Assembly (NCBI GenBank): GCA_024640345.1
Contig: JAHEFD010000019.1
Location: 1-40,413, forward strand
Length of the DNA stretch: 40,413 bases
Origin: Woeseiaceae bacterium
GTDB lineage: Bacteria; Pseudomonadota; Gammaproteobacteria; Steroidobacterales; Woeseiaceae
Reading direction: 5' to 3'
Part shown: piece by piece, positions 25,669 through 34,078 of the stretch
How the letters are laid out: each line of letters begins with the position of its first letter
How positions within the stretch are numbered: position 1 is the stretch's first letter
Position numbers and translations under genes: made by a program
Notes under the pieces: model-generated
Told to the model about the DNA's origin: nothing
Database searches by the model: none
The model's input: the letters and a program-made list of their open reading frames with translations, nothing else

Positions 25669-26949
25669 TCAGGCCGTTCGTCTGAGCAGGCGCGATGTTG
25701 TCAACGCCATGACTTTGGCGGCCGAAATCATATCGTCGATACCGACCCACTCATCCGGCTGGTGAGCAAGGTCAAGCTGGCCCGGTCCGTATGCAATGCA
25801 GTCTTTCAATTTACCAATGCGATCGACATGTTTTTGATCGTAGGTACCGGGAGAACAGACAATGGCCGGCTCGACAGCCAGGACTTCAAGGATGGCAGCG
25901 GCCGTGGTGGTTGCGACTGCACCATTCCTGTCAGAAATGCTCGGCTCAACCGCAAACATTTCCCGAATGTCGAATTGAAAACCAGGGCGGCTCTTCGCGA
26001 GGTCATCAAGGATGTCAGTCACCTCTGCCTTGACCTGTGCCAGGCTTTCCTCGATCAGGAAACGTCGATCGATGATCATCCTGCAGGAATCCGCGACACA
26101 GGGTGCAGGCAGTCCTTCGTGTTCTTCTCCCTGTCCGCCATGCAGCGAATTGATATTCAGGGTCGACTGTCGGGCGCCATCTGGCACAACGGGCATATCG
26201 GAATGGCGTGCAGCAAGCATCGGGTACAGCTCTCGCTCGAATCGTTCCAGTACGGCCGCCATATGACGAATCGCCGAATCCCCCAGAAACGGCATCGAAC
26301 CGTGAGCCATGCGGCCCCGGGTTTCGATTTCCGCCCACCAGACACCACGATGCCCGATACAGACACGATCAACGTTTAACGGCTCTGGAATGATGACGTG
26401 ATTTACGCGCGGCGCTGAAAACCAGCCTTTCCCGGCAAGATAGGCCACCCCACCGAAGCCGCCTGATTCCTCGTCAACTGTGCCCGATATTTCGATCGTT
26501 CCGGGATAGTCCGGCTCGGCCTCGATCAGGGCTTCGACAGCAATAATTGCCGATGCCAGCCCTCCTTTCATATCGCAAGCGCCGCGACCGTATACCCTGC
26601 CGTCCCGAACAAGCCCGTCGAATGGTGGCACCGTCCATCCCGATCCGACTTCAACCACATCGATGTGGCCATTAAAGTGAACGCAAGGACCGGGCCTGGA
26701 TCCCTCCCGCCTGGCGATGACATTCACCCGCGGGTAGTGATCGCTGTCGCCAGGCGCTCCAGTGGCGCGCACGTATTCAATGTCGAATCCCTTTTTCGCC
26801 AATCGCTTGCCGATGAATTCGGCGCAGGGCTGGTACGCTTCACCGGGCGGGTTGATGGTCGGAAATCGAATGAGGTCGCGTGTCAGTTCAACCAGGTCGT
26901 CAACCCGGTCATCTATCCGGTCCAGTGCTTGTTGCAATGTCGGTGTCAC
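25669..26949 (-). CDS. M20-family metallopeptidase (ArgE/DapE-like deacylase)
   Basis: A 426-residue di-zinc hydrolase of the acetylornithine deacetylase / succinyl-diaminopimelate desuccinylase family. Metal and catalytic residues are visible: HFNGHIDVV (His95, Asp97), GRGACDMKGG (Asp126) and VDEESGG (Glu160, Glu161). The family hydrolyses N-acyl or peptide bonds. There is no signal peptide, so it should act in the cytoplasm on the imported compound. Its start overlaps the stop of the LeuB-like gene by 4 bases and it ends 34 bases before the importer genes, so it belongs to this operon and not to arginine or lysine synthesis. Confidence 0.9.
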   Translation of the reverse strand: MTPTLQQALDRIDDRVDDLVELTRDLIRFPTINPPGEAYQPCAEFIGKRLAKKGFDIEYVRATGAPGDSDHYPRVNVIARREGSRPGPCVHFNGHIDVVEVGSGWTVPPFDGLVRDGRVYGRGACDMKGGLASAIIAVEALIEAEPDYPGTIEISGTVDEESGGFGGVAYLAGKGWFSAPRVNHVIIPEPLNVDRVCIGHRGVWWAEIETRGRMAHGSMPFLGDSAIRHMAAVLERFERELYPMLAARHSDMPVVPDGARQSTLNINSLHGGQGEEHEGLPAPCVADSCRMIIDRRFLIEESLAQVKAEVTDILDDLAKSRPGFQFDIREMFAVEPSISDRNGAVATTTAAAILEVLAVEPAIVCSPGTYDQKHVDRIGKLKDCIAYGPGQLDLAHQPDEWVGIDDMISAAKVMALTTSRLLRRTA

Positions 26950-28103
26950 GATTGCAGCGCCTTCTGCGTACCTGCTGTCACCTCATCGAGGCCGGCAAGT
27001 ATGGCATCGGTAATTGCCTCGCCACTTACCACTTCTTCGCCGAAGACAGCTATGTCTGCGGTTCTAAGGCCCTGTGCGAGCGCGCGATTGATCGATTGCT
27101 TAAGCATGCCAGCCGCGGCAGGTTCGTTGAGCGAATACTCAAGGCACATCCCGAACGACAGGATCGAAGCCAGTGGATTGGCAATACCCTTGCCGGCAAT
27201 GTCAGGGGCCGTTCCGTGGATCGGCTCGTAGAGCGCTCGTCGGGGCCTTTTTGGATCGGCCATATCCAGTGTAGCGGAAGGTAGCAGGCCCAGTGATCCA
27301 CTTAATGCGGCGGCTTCGTCAGACAATATATCGCCGAACAGATTATCGGTCACGATGACGTCGAACTGCTTCGGTTCGCGCAACAGTTGCATCGCACAGT
27401 TGTCGGCGTACATGTGGCTCAGTTCTACATCCGCGTACTCTTGGCCGATTTCGGTGACGACTGATCGCCACAACACACCGGTCTCCATCACATTCGCTTT
27501 GTCCACCGAGCACAGACGGCTGCCACGTCGGCGTGCGATTTCAAATGCCGCCCGGCAAACTCGCTCAATTTCCGTCTCGCTGTAAGCCTGGGTGTCGACG
27601 GCGCTGCGCAGTCCCTTTTCGTCGGTCTTTATGCCGCGTGGCTCGCCAAAATAAACGCCGGAAGTACTTTCCCTGACGATCATGATATCGATCGAATCTA
27701 CCAACTCCGGCCGCAACGAGGATGCCCCGACAATTTCGGGGAAATTCACGGCCGGACGTAAATTCGCAAACAGGTCCAGGTCTTTTCGCAAACGCAGAAT
27801 ACCCATTTCAGGCCGGACGGCCCTCGGGAGGTGATCCCATTTCGGGCCACCGACAGCGCCGAAAAGGACTGCATCAGCCCGCAATGCTTTTTCCATTACC
27901 GTTTCGGTTATCGGCTCGCCATGCTCGTCAATCGAGGCCCCGCCAACCAGCGCCTGTTCGATATTGAATCGCACACCAAGGTAATCGCCGAACCAGGCAA
28001 CGATTCGCAAAGCCTGATCGACAATCTCCGGACCAATCCCGTCGCCGGGAAGAACCAGCAAGCCGAACTGGCGATTTGATTTCAATTCAGATACAGCGTC
28101 CAC
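26946..28103 (-). CDS. 3-isopropylmalate dehydrogenase-like oxidative decarboxylase (LeuB family)
   Basis: A 385-residue member of the beta-decarboxylating dehydrogenase family that acts on (2R,3S)-3-alkylmalates. It has LPGDGIGPEIVDQALRI, GAVGGPKWD, LRLRKDLDLFANLRPA, IMIVRESTSGVYFGEPRG, VDKANVMETGVLWR, DNLFGDILSDEAAALSGSLG and PIHGTAPDIAGKGIANP, so it resembles true LeuB closely. Yet leuA, leuC and leuD are not here; it is embedded between an SDR gene (17-base overlap) and an M20 hydrolase gene (4-base overlap) in a transport/catabolic operon. A paralogue using another alkylmalate or tartrate/malate-like substrate is therefore possible. Biosynthetic LeuB in an unusual place is the alternative. 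Confidence 0.88.
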   Translation of the reverse strand: MDAVSELKSNRQFGLLVLPGDGIGPEIVDQALRIVAWFGDYLGVRFNIEQALVGGASIDEHGEPITETVMEKALRADAVLFGAVGGPKWDHLPRAVRPEMGILRLRKDLDLFANLRPAVNFPEIVGASSLRPELVDSIDIMIVRESTSGVYFGEPRGIKTDEKGLRSAVDTQAYSETEIERVCRAAFEIARRRGSRLCSVDKANVMETGVLWRSVVTEIGQEYADVELSHMYADNCAMQLLREPKQFDVIVTDNLFGDILSDEAAALSGSLGLLPSATLDMADPKRPRRALYEPIHGTAPDIAGKGIANPLASILSFGMCLEYSLNEPAAAGMLKQSINRALAQGLRTADIAVFGEEVVSGEAITDAILAGLDEVTAGTQKALQS

Positions 28104-28833
28104 CGTCTACCTCTAATGCCACTCCGGTAATCATGGACGCATCATCCGAGCACAGAAAGCATGCTGCCGCTCCCATGTCTTCGGGGGTCGAAAACCGCCC
28201 AAGCGGTATCGAGGCAAGAAACTTTGCCCGTATTTCCGGCGTATCTTCCCCCATGAATGTTTTCAGAAGCGGTGTCTCGCCCGCCACCGGGTTGAGCGCA
28301 TTAACCCGCACACCGGAACCAGCCAGTTCGATAGCCATTGAACGAGTCGCCGTGATCACCCACCCTTTCGATGCGTTGTACCAGGTGAGATTTGGACGTG
28401 GACTGACGCCGCCTGTCGAACCGATATTCAGAATTGCACCAGAACCATTCTCTTTCATGACCGGCACCACCGCCCGCGCGGTCAGGTAGATCGACTTGAT
28501 ATTCACGTCGAAAAGCCGATCGAATTCTTCTTCGGACAAACTCTCCATTGGCTGCGGTTTGTGACCAACGCCGGCGTTGTTCACAAGGATATCGATGCCA
28601 CCCGCGGATCCGGTAGCGGTCTTTACCAGCATCGCCACGTCGCCAGGGTCGGCAACATTTACTTTCAAACCGGTAGCCGCCTCGCCCAACTCGGCTGCCA
28701 ATTCGATAGCGGCCTCACCATTGATGTCCGCAATGAATACACGAGCGCCCTCTTCCACGAAGCGACGCACGATTCCCGCACCGAAACCGGATGCGCCACC
28801 CGTGACAATGGCTGACTTACCCAGCAGTTTCAT
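28087..28833 (-). CDS. Short-chain dehydrogenase/reductase (SDR)
   Basis: A 248-residue classical SDR. It has the nucleotide-binding TGGASGFGAG (11-20), Asp36 in FIADIN suggesting NAD(H), NNAG (85-88), catalytic Ser139 in NIGST and the YNASK motif (Tyr152, Lys156), with PLGRFSTPEDMGAAACFLCS near the end. It oxidises or reduces a hydroxyl/keto group of unknown substrate. It starts directly after the ALDH stop codon and overlaps the LeuB-like gene by 17 bases, so an alcohol to aldehyde or keto step beside the ALDH is likely. Confidence 0.92.
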   Translation of the reverse strand: MKLLGKSAIVTGGASGFGAGIVRRFVEEGARVFIADINGEAAIELAAELGEAATGLKVNVADPGDVAMLVKTATGSAGGIDILVNNAGVGHKPQPMESLSEEEFDRLFDVNIKSIYLTARAVVPVMKENGSGAILNIGSTGGVSPRPNLTWYNASKGWVITATRSMAIELAGSGVRVNALNPVAGETPLLKTFMGEDTPEIRAKFLASIPLGRFSTPEDMGAAACFLCSDDASMITGVALEVDGGRCI

Positions 28834-30297
28834 TCAATTGCTTCCCTTGGCATGCAACGCCGCAACTGTTTTTAAAGTCGTAAAACTGTACAACGCTTCA
28901 AAACCCTTTTCACGACCATGACCGGATCGACCGACCCCGCCAAACGGCAGCTCTACGCCACCACCGGCACCATAATTGTTAATGAATACCTGGCCTGCGC
29001 GCAGTCTCCTGGCCAGGCGCATCTGCCGGGCTCCGTCACGCGTCCAGACTCCGGCGACCAATCCGTACTGAGCGCCGTTTGCGATGCGAACCGCCTCTTC
29101 CTCGTCAACAAAAGGAATGACCACGACAACCGGGCCAAATATTTCCTGCTGTGCGAGTTCATGATCGGAGTCGACACCGACGAACAGGGTTGGCCGAACG
29201 TAATGCCCATCCGCAGGCGCATTCTCGACAATGGTCCCTTCAGCCGCGATTTCGAGACCGCTCTCTTTACCACGGTCAATAAAATCCGACACCAGTGCCT
29301 TTTGCTTTGCGGAAATGAGCGGGCCAACGTCCCGGTCGTCGACCGCCGGACCAACTCGAAGCGCCCCGAATCTTTTTGCCAGCAGGCTTACAAGCTGATC
29401 GTACACACCCTTCTGCACAAGTATTCGCGACCCGGCCGAACAGGTCTGCCCCGCATTCTGCACTCCGGCATTCACGAGATATGGCAGGGCGGCATCCAGG
29501 TCGGCATCGTCAAACACCAGTTGCGGGGACTTTCCACCAAGCTCCAGCGTGACCGGCACGGTGTTCCGGGCCGCGGCAGACTGCACGGCAATACCGACCT
29601 CCGTTGAACCGGTAAACGAGACATGATTGACGCCCGGGTGGGCCGCGAGGGCCGCGCCGGCGTCCAGGCCCGTGCCTGGCGCCACATTGAGCGCGCCCGC
29701 CGGAAGACCGACATCCATGGCGATTCGCGCAAAAGCCAGCGCCGTCAGGCAGGCCTCCTCCGCCGGTTTCAGCACCGCGGCATTGCCGGCTGCCAGCGCA
29801 GCGACGACGGAACGGCCGATGATCTGCATCGGGTAATTCCAGGGAATGATGTGGCCGGTTACGCCGTGGGGTTCGCGCAGCGTGTAGACCGTGTAATCGT
29901 TGAGGTAGGGAATCGTTTCGCCATGAAACTTGTCGGCAGCACCGCCGTAAAACTCGAGATAGCGGGCAAGCGCCAACGCATCGGCGCGCGCCTGTTTCAA
30001 CGGCTTTCCGACATCGAGCGCTTCCAGTTCTGCCAGTGACTCGACCTGGTCGGCAACGGCCAGGCCCATGCGTGTCAGTAACCTCCCGCGCTCCACCGCG
30101 CTCAGATTGCCCCACGAGCCATCCAACGCAGTTTGCGCTGCAGTAACCGCTGCATCGATATCGGCCGCTTGTGCGGCGGCAATCTCCCCGATCACCTGGC
30201 CGGTTGACGGGTTCTCCAATGGTAAAACGCCACCACCGCTGGCACGACGCCATTCGTCGCCAATCAGTATCTCGCTGGCGTAAGCCGGTAATTTCAT
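28834..30297 (-). CDS. NAD(P)-dependent aldehyde dehydrogenase
   Basis: A 487-residue aldehyde dehydrogenase of the betaine/gamma-aminobutyraldehyde type. Landmarks are IIPWNYPMQIIGR, FTGSTEVG, LELGGKSPQLVFDDADLDAA with the general base Glu252, NAGQTCSAGSR with catalytic Cys286, and EIFGPVV and LPFGGVGRSGHGREKG. I start at the ATG at 30297 (MKLPAYASEIL); a TTG eight codons upstream is also open. It is the first gene of the minus-strand operon running through SDR, LeuB-like, M20 and the ABC importer, and is divergent from the CoA-transferase genes. Confidence 0.93.
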   Translation of the reverse strand: MKLPAYASEILIGDEWRRASGGGVLPLENPSTGQVIGEIAAAQAADIDAAVTAAQTALDGSWGNLSAVERGRLLTRMGLAVADQVESLAELEALDVGKPLKQARADALALARYLEFYGGAADKFHGETIPYLNDYTVYTLREPHGVTGHIIPWNYPMQIIGRSVVAALAAGNAAVLKPAEEACLTALAFARIAMDVGLPAGALNVAPGTGLDAGAALAAHPGVNHVSFTGSTEVGIAVQSAAARNTVPVTLELGGKSPQLVFDDADLDAALPYLVNAGVQNAGQTCSAGSRILVQKGVYDQLVSLLAKRFGALRVGPAVDDRDVGPLISAKQKALVSDFIDRGKESGLEIAAEGTIVENAPADGHYVRPTLFVGVDSDHELAQQEIFGPVVVVIPFVDEEEAVRIANGAQYGLVAGVWTRDGARQMRLARRLRAGQVFINNYGAGGGVELPFGGVGRSGHGREKGFEALYSFTTLKTVAALHAKGSN

Positions 30298-30882
30298 CGT
30301 TGCACGCCCGTTGGTCGCCAAACTGGTCAGGATAAGCCGGCGCTATTATTCGTCTTGTTGTCTGGTACCCAGTCTAAGCGGGCGCGTTTGCCGGTTGCAA
30401 CTGAATGTTAGGCGAGATACCTGGATCGACGATCCCACAATCGCTTTCGCACAGATCTGTCGCCAGCGTGATCCGCCGGCCTCCGACCGCACGTGACAGG
30501 GGACATCCCGCAAGCGATAACCTGAATACTACTGGATGAAATGAATATCGCGGCTGTGTACGATGCGAAAACAAAGGCCCAGCCTGTGGCAGGCCATTAC
30601 AATGGATCCGTATTGCCGGCAGCATCAGCGATGCCGTTTGGCGAACAACCCAGTATCCCGGACACTGCGTGCTCACTGACTGAGGATGCCGTGATCGAAC
30701 CTGAATCGACGAAGGCTGAAGGCGCGGCGCCGACCCAAGAGAAGGCAAAAAAATAAACTAATGCAATACCAATCGGAGTTTAATTCGACGTTCACCGGCA
30801 CTCGCGCCAGGTTTGACACTAATACCCTGGCCCATGCACAAAGCATCGACGCCGAGTTGGTTCTTGCAGTAGGGAACCTCTG
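30298..30882. other. 585-base divergent intergenic region with a doubtful short ORF
   Basis: This gap separates the catabolic operon from the divergent CoA-transferase genes and should hold both promoters. I see TTGACA at 30813-30818 but no convincing -10 at the right distance. A 71-codon plus-strand frame (30541-30756, starts MNIAAVYDAKTK, ends EGAAPTQEKAKK) has a GGATGAA just before its ATG, but its composition is low-complexity and charged and it resembles no family I know, so I do not call it a gene. No regulator is encoded here. Confidence 0.4.
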
Positions 30883-31737
30883 ATGGCGAAATTCATGCCG
30901 TTGAGGGACGCGATCGCCGAATTCCTGCACGACGGCGACGAGGTCGCTTTCGAAGGGTTTACTCACCTGATCCCTCATGCAGCCGCACATGAAGCGATCC
31001 GCCAGGGCCGCAGGAATCTTACGCTGGTCAGGCTGACGCCGGACATTATCTACGACCAGATGATCGGCATGGGCTGCGCATCGCGGATCGTTTTTTCTTA
31101 CGCGGGCAACCCGGGTGTCGGCTTGTTACATCGCCTGCGCGATGCGGTCGAGAACGCATGGCCAAACCCGATCGAGATATGCGAGCACTCGCATGCCGCC
31201 CTCGCCAATGCCTACGAGGCTGGCGCGTCAGGACTTCATTGCGCCATTTTCCGTGGTTACAAAGGCGCCGACCTGCCAAAGGTTAACAAGGACATAAAGA
31301 CGGTAATCTGCCCCTTCTCCGGCGAGGAACTGGCCGCCGTGCGCGCAGTCAGGCCCGACGTTTCGATCATCCACGCACAGAAAGCCGATCGGGATGGCAA
31401 CGTACTCGTCGAGGGAATTGTCGGCGTGCAGAAAGAAGCCGTACTCGCCGCGAAGCACGCCGTCGTGACGGTCGAAGAAGTTGTAGACGATCTCGACGTT
31501 CACCCGAATGCATGCATACTGCCCGGTTGGACAGTATCAGCGATCTGTGAGGTCCCCGGTGCAGCCCATCCATCGTATGCGCATGGCTATTACGGCCGTG
31601 ACAACAGTTTCTATCTCGAATGGGATCGGATTTCGGCAGACCGTGAATTGTTTACAGCATGGATGAAGGACAATGTGCTGGACGAGACACCGAAGGTTTT
31701 CGTCTCGCGGGTCGCGGCGCTCCGGAGCGGCACATGA
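30883..31737 (+). CDS. CoA-transferase subunit A (glutaconate / 3-oxoadipate type)
   Basis: A 284-residue family I CoA-transferase alpha subunit of the GctA/CatI kind: MPLRDAIAEFLHDGDEVAFE, GFTHLIPHAAAHEAIRQG, LVRLTPDIIYDQMIG, CASRIVFSYAGNPG and DVSIIHAQKADRDGNVLVEG. Together with subunit B it moves CoA between a donor such as succinyl-CoA or acetyl-CoA and a carboxylic acid. The start is the ATG at 30883 with GGGAAC upstream. Its stop overlaps the start of subunit B by ATGA. Divergent from the ALDH operon, it would suit activation of the acid that operon makes. Confidence 0.9.
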   Translation: MAKFMPLRDAIAEFLHDGDEVAFEGFTHLIPHAAAHEAIRQGRRNLTLVRLTPDIIYDQMIGMGCASRIVFSYAGNPGVGLLHRLRDAVENAWPNPIEICEHSHAALANAYEAGASGLHCAIFRGYKGADLPKVNKDIKTVICPFSGEELAAVRAVRPDVSIIHAQKADRDGNVLVEGIVGVQKEAVLAAKHAVVTVEEVVDDLDVHPNACILPGWTVSAICEVPGAAHPSYAHGYYGRDNSFYLEWDRISADRELFTAWMKDNVLDETPKVFVSRVAALRSGT

Positions 31738-32513
31738 GCAATTACACGCCGGTCGAGCTTATGACGATCGCCGCATCGCGAGCATTATCGAATGACGACG
31801 TTTGTTTCGTCGGAATCGGTGCGCCTTCGGCGGCCTGCAACCTCGCCCGCCTGACACATGCGCCCGACATCACGCTGATTTACGAGTCGGGCACAATCGG
31901 CACGAAACCTGATGTGCTGCCGCTGTCCATCGGTGACGGGGAACTCTGTGATACGGCCGTAACGACTGTGCCCGTGCCGGAGATGTTTCGCTACTGGCTA
32001 CAGGGAGGTCGTATCACGATCGGGTTCCTGAGCGCGGCCCAACTCGATCGCTTCGGCAATATCAACACGACAGTGATCGGTGACTACTTCGCACCAAAGG
32101 TGCGTCTGCCTGGTGGCGGTGGCGCGCCGGAAATCGCTGGCTCCTGCGGTGAGATTTACATCACGATGCAACAATCGACACGCGGGTTCGTGGAAAAAAT
32201 CGATTTCTTTACCTCTTTTGGACACGGCACAGGCGGCACGGCACGTGAAGAAATCGGACTAACAACCAAGGGACCAACCCTGCTTATCACGGATCTTGCG
32301 ATCTGGAAGCCTGATCCGGCTACCAGGGAATTTACTGTCGTCTCGCTTCATCCCGGCGTCACGCGGGAACAAATGGCGAAAAGCGTTGGTTGGGAAATTC
32401 GCTATGCCGATGATGTCGAAACAACACCGCCGCCAACGGAACAGGAACTCGCTGTTCTCAGGGACCTGCATGCGCGAACAAAATTGGCTCATCAACAACC
32501 CGCCGGTGCATAG
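31734..32513 (+). CDS. CoA-transferase subunit B (glutaconate / 3-oxoadipate type)
   Basis: A 259-residue beta subunit of the GctB/CatJ kind. The YESGTIG segment contains the catalytic Glu that forms the CoA thioester, and LDRFGNINTTVIGD, RLPGGGGAPEIA and FTVVSLHPGVTREQ are family landmarks. The start at 31734 overlaps the stop of subunit A, so the two are coupled. No thiolase or hydratase follows; the next gene is on the other strand. The acid substrate cannot be inferred. Confidence 0.9.
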   Translation: MSNYTPVELMTIAASRALSNDDVCFVGIGAPSAACNLARLTHAPDITLIYESGTIGTKPDVLPLSIGDGELCDTAVTTVPVPEMFRYWLQGGRITIGFLSAAQLDRFGNINTTVIGDYFAPKVRLPGGGGAPEIAGSCGEIYITMQQSTRGFVEKIDFFTSFGHGTGGTAREEIGLTTKGPTLLITDLAIWKPDPATREFTVVSLHPGVTREQMAKSVGWEIRYADDVETTPPPTEQELAVLRDLHARTKLAHQQPAGA

Positions 32514-32650
32514 CGAAGGCCACAGTGCCGAAATTGATTCGCGTAACTATTGGCAGCGGTAACGCTTCGTCCGGCAGTCTGCTGAGTGCACCTGTTGAAT
32601 AGCGCCCTTGGGAAGGTGAGATCGCTTTAGCCCACCGTAAGTCAACCGGG

Positions 32651-33655
32651 TTAATTATCACCCTGGGGATAAATCGTTAACCAGTCATCCTTCATGCTGA
32701 TCACATGCCAGCCGTTCTTCTTGGCCGCGTTCAACGATGCATTGTCGTCCTCGGCGTAGGCAAACTCTCTTGCCGCATCGTTGTGATCAATCAGCAACTG
32801 GAGTGACAGTCCCTCCCTTCCCTGCGAGTAACCCAGCATACCGATATCACCTGCTCCGCCCGCGTTGCCCATTACAAGCAGCGGGCGCTGGCCGATATGC
32901 AGATCGATGTTGACGGCTTTCTGCTCCTTGTTGTTGAACGTGTTTAACTCGGATGTCGACACAAGAACCCACTTGCCATCGATTTCATGCAGCTCTTTTT
33001 TGTACGATGTGCCAATAACCTCGTCTGTCTCAACGCCATAAAAATCGCCCGACATCGCCCGCATGAAATCGACACCGCCGCCGGAACAGATATAGGTTTT
33101 GAATCCATTGGCTCTCAGGAAGTCCAGGAGTTCCAGCGCGGGCTGGTAGACAGTCTGTTGAAATGGCACATCAAGAACCGGGTGACGGGCGGATGCAAAG
33201 AACGCCTGTACTTCTGCATCGAAATCCTCGCGATTCAATTCCGTCAGCGTGCGCCTGATTGCTACCTGGTAATCACGCATCCCTCCTTTCTCGAAGAATT
33301 CCCTATCGTTCTCGATGGCTGCCTTATAGGGCTGCTGGTCGCCGAGCGAGGGATCTCTCTTTGCTGCATTCCGGAGCATCTGCTCGATGAACAGTCCCTG
33401 GACCCACGGCCTCTCGCTCCACAACGTGCCATCGTTATCAAAAACAGCGATGCGTTTCGCGCGCGGCACAAAGTTGGCTCCGCCTTCAGACGTGACGTCG
33501 GCAACGAACGCCTTGATCGCCTGCTTGACGCCGCCATTGGCCCACGACGGCAAGGGATCCACCGCCTGCGCATTCGCTGAAATTCCGGGGATAACGAGAA
33601 GGCAAACGCAAGCCAAGAAAGATGCGATTCTCCGAACTTCATTTTTTACAATCAT
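32651..33655 (-). CDS. Exported HAD-superfamily phosphatase-like hydrolase
   Basis: A 334-residue protein with a signal peptide (IASFLACVCLLVIPGISANAQA) and the HAD motif I DNDGTLW (nucleophile Asp73, acid Asp75). Later motifs are YICSGGGVDFMRAMS (motif II) and LVMGNAGGAGDIGMLGYSQG in place of the usual GDGxxD, so the fourth motif keeps the acidic residue. The family includes periplasmic phosphoserine-phosphatase-like proteins of unknown substrate. I start at the ATG at 33655, with AGGAT seven bases upstream. It is convergent with the CoA-transferase genes and not evidently linked to them. Confidence 0.85.
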   Translation of the reverse strand: MIVKNEVRRIASFLACVCLLVIPGISANAQAVDPLPSWANGGVKQAIKAFVADVTSEGGANFVPRAKRIAVFDNDGTLWSERPWVQGLFIEQMLRNAAKRDPSLGDQQPYKAAIENDREFFEKGGMRDYQVAIRRTLTELNREDFDAEVQAFFASARHPVLDVPFQQTVYQPALELLDFLRANGFKTYICSGGGVDFMRAMSGDFYGVETDEVIGTSYKKELHEIDGKWVLVSTSELNTFNNKEQKAVNIDLHIGQRPLLVMGNAGGAGDIGMLGYSQGREGLSLQLLIDHNDAAREFAYAEDDNASLNAAKKNGWHVISMKDDWLTIYPQGDN

Positions 33656-33960
33656 CGATCCTGTCACGGCCACCTCTCATCGAACTTTACACACCACGGA
33701 AACACTCAACGCGACGCCGCGTACAACCCTGGCATATAAATCGACGGGTCCGCTTCGCCTTATGGATCGTTTTATTCTACACGACAGCGAAGGACCCTGG
33801 CCCAGCTGAACCTGCTTCCCGCGCAAAACGAATGCTAGCTGGATTGGAATTAGCCGTTCACAGGTGGAGCAACTCGTACGGATGATTCAACGTCAACGCC
33901 GCTATATAGTACGAAGCCAAAGACTTTAGCGGCAAGGTTTCACTGGACCTCATTCGCAAT
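33656..33960. other. Intergenic stretch before the repeat array
   Basis: About 300 bases with no supported gene. It marks the change from the catabolic region to the lower-GC accessory region. I see no transposase, tRNA or attachment site here. Confidence 0.4.
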
Positions 33961-34020
33961 GGTTGGGTCAATCGCGAACATCGCAGCTCAGTAGCTGCTT
34001 TCGGCCAGAAGCGGGCGGTG
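33961..34020 (+). repeat. Array repeat, copy 1 (degenerate, short)
   Basis: It keeps GGTTGGGTCAAT at the left, GCAGCTCAGTAGCTGCTTTC in the middle and GGCCAGAAGCGGGC at the right, matching the same parts of copies at 35131, 36308, 37838, 38897 and 40164. The central part and clear terminal inverted repeat are lost. Same orientation as the others. Confidence 0.7.
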
Positions 34021-34078
34021 ACGACTCGAAATGATAAGCTTGCGGGCCGCACAGTGTCACCAAACGGATGAGAATCAC

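Noticed and set aside
30541-30756. 71-codon frame before the CoA-transferase genes
   Set aside because: Has a possible ribosome site but no recognised family and a low-complexity charged sequence; recorded only in the gap description.
30813-30841. Promoter for the CoA-transferase genes
   Set aside because: A perfect -35 TTGACA is present but no acceptable -10 follows at 16-18 bases.
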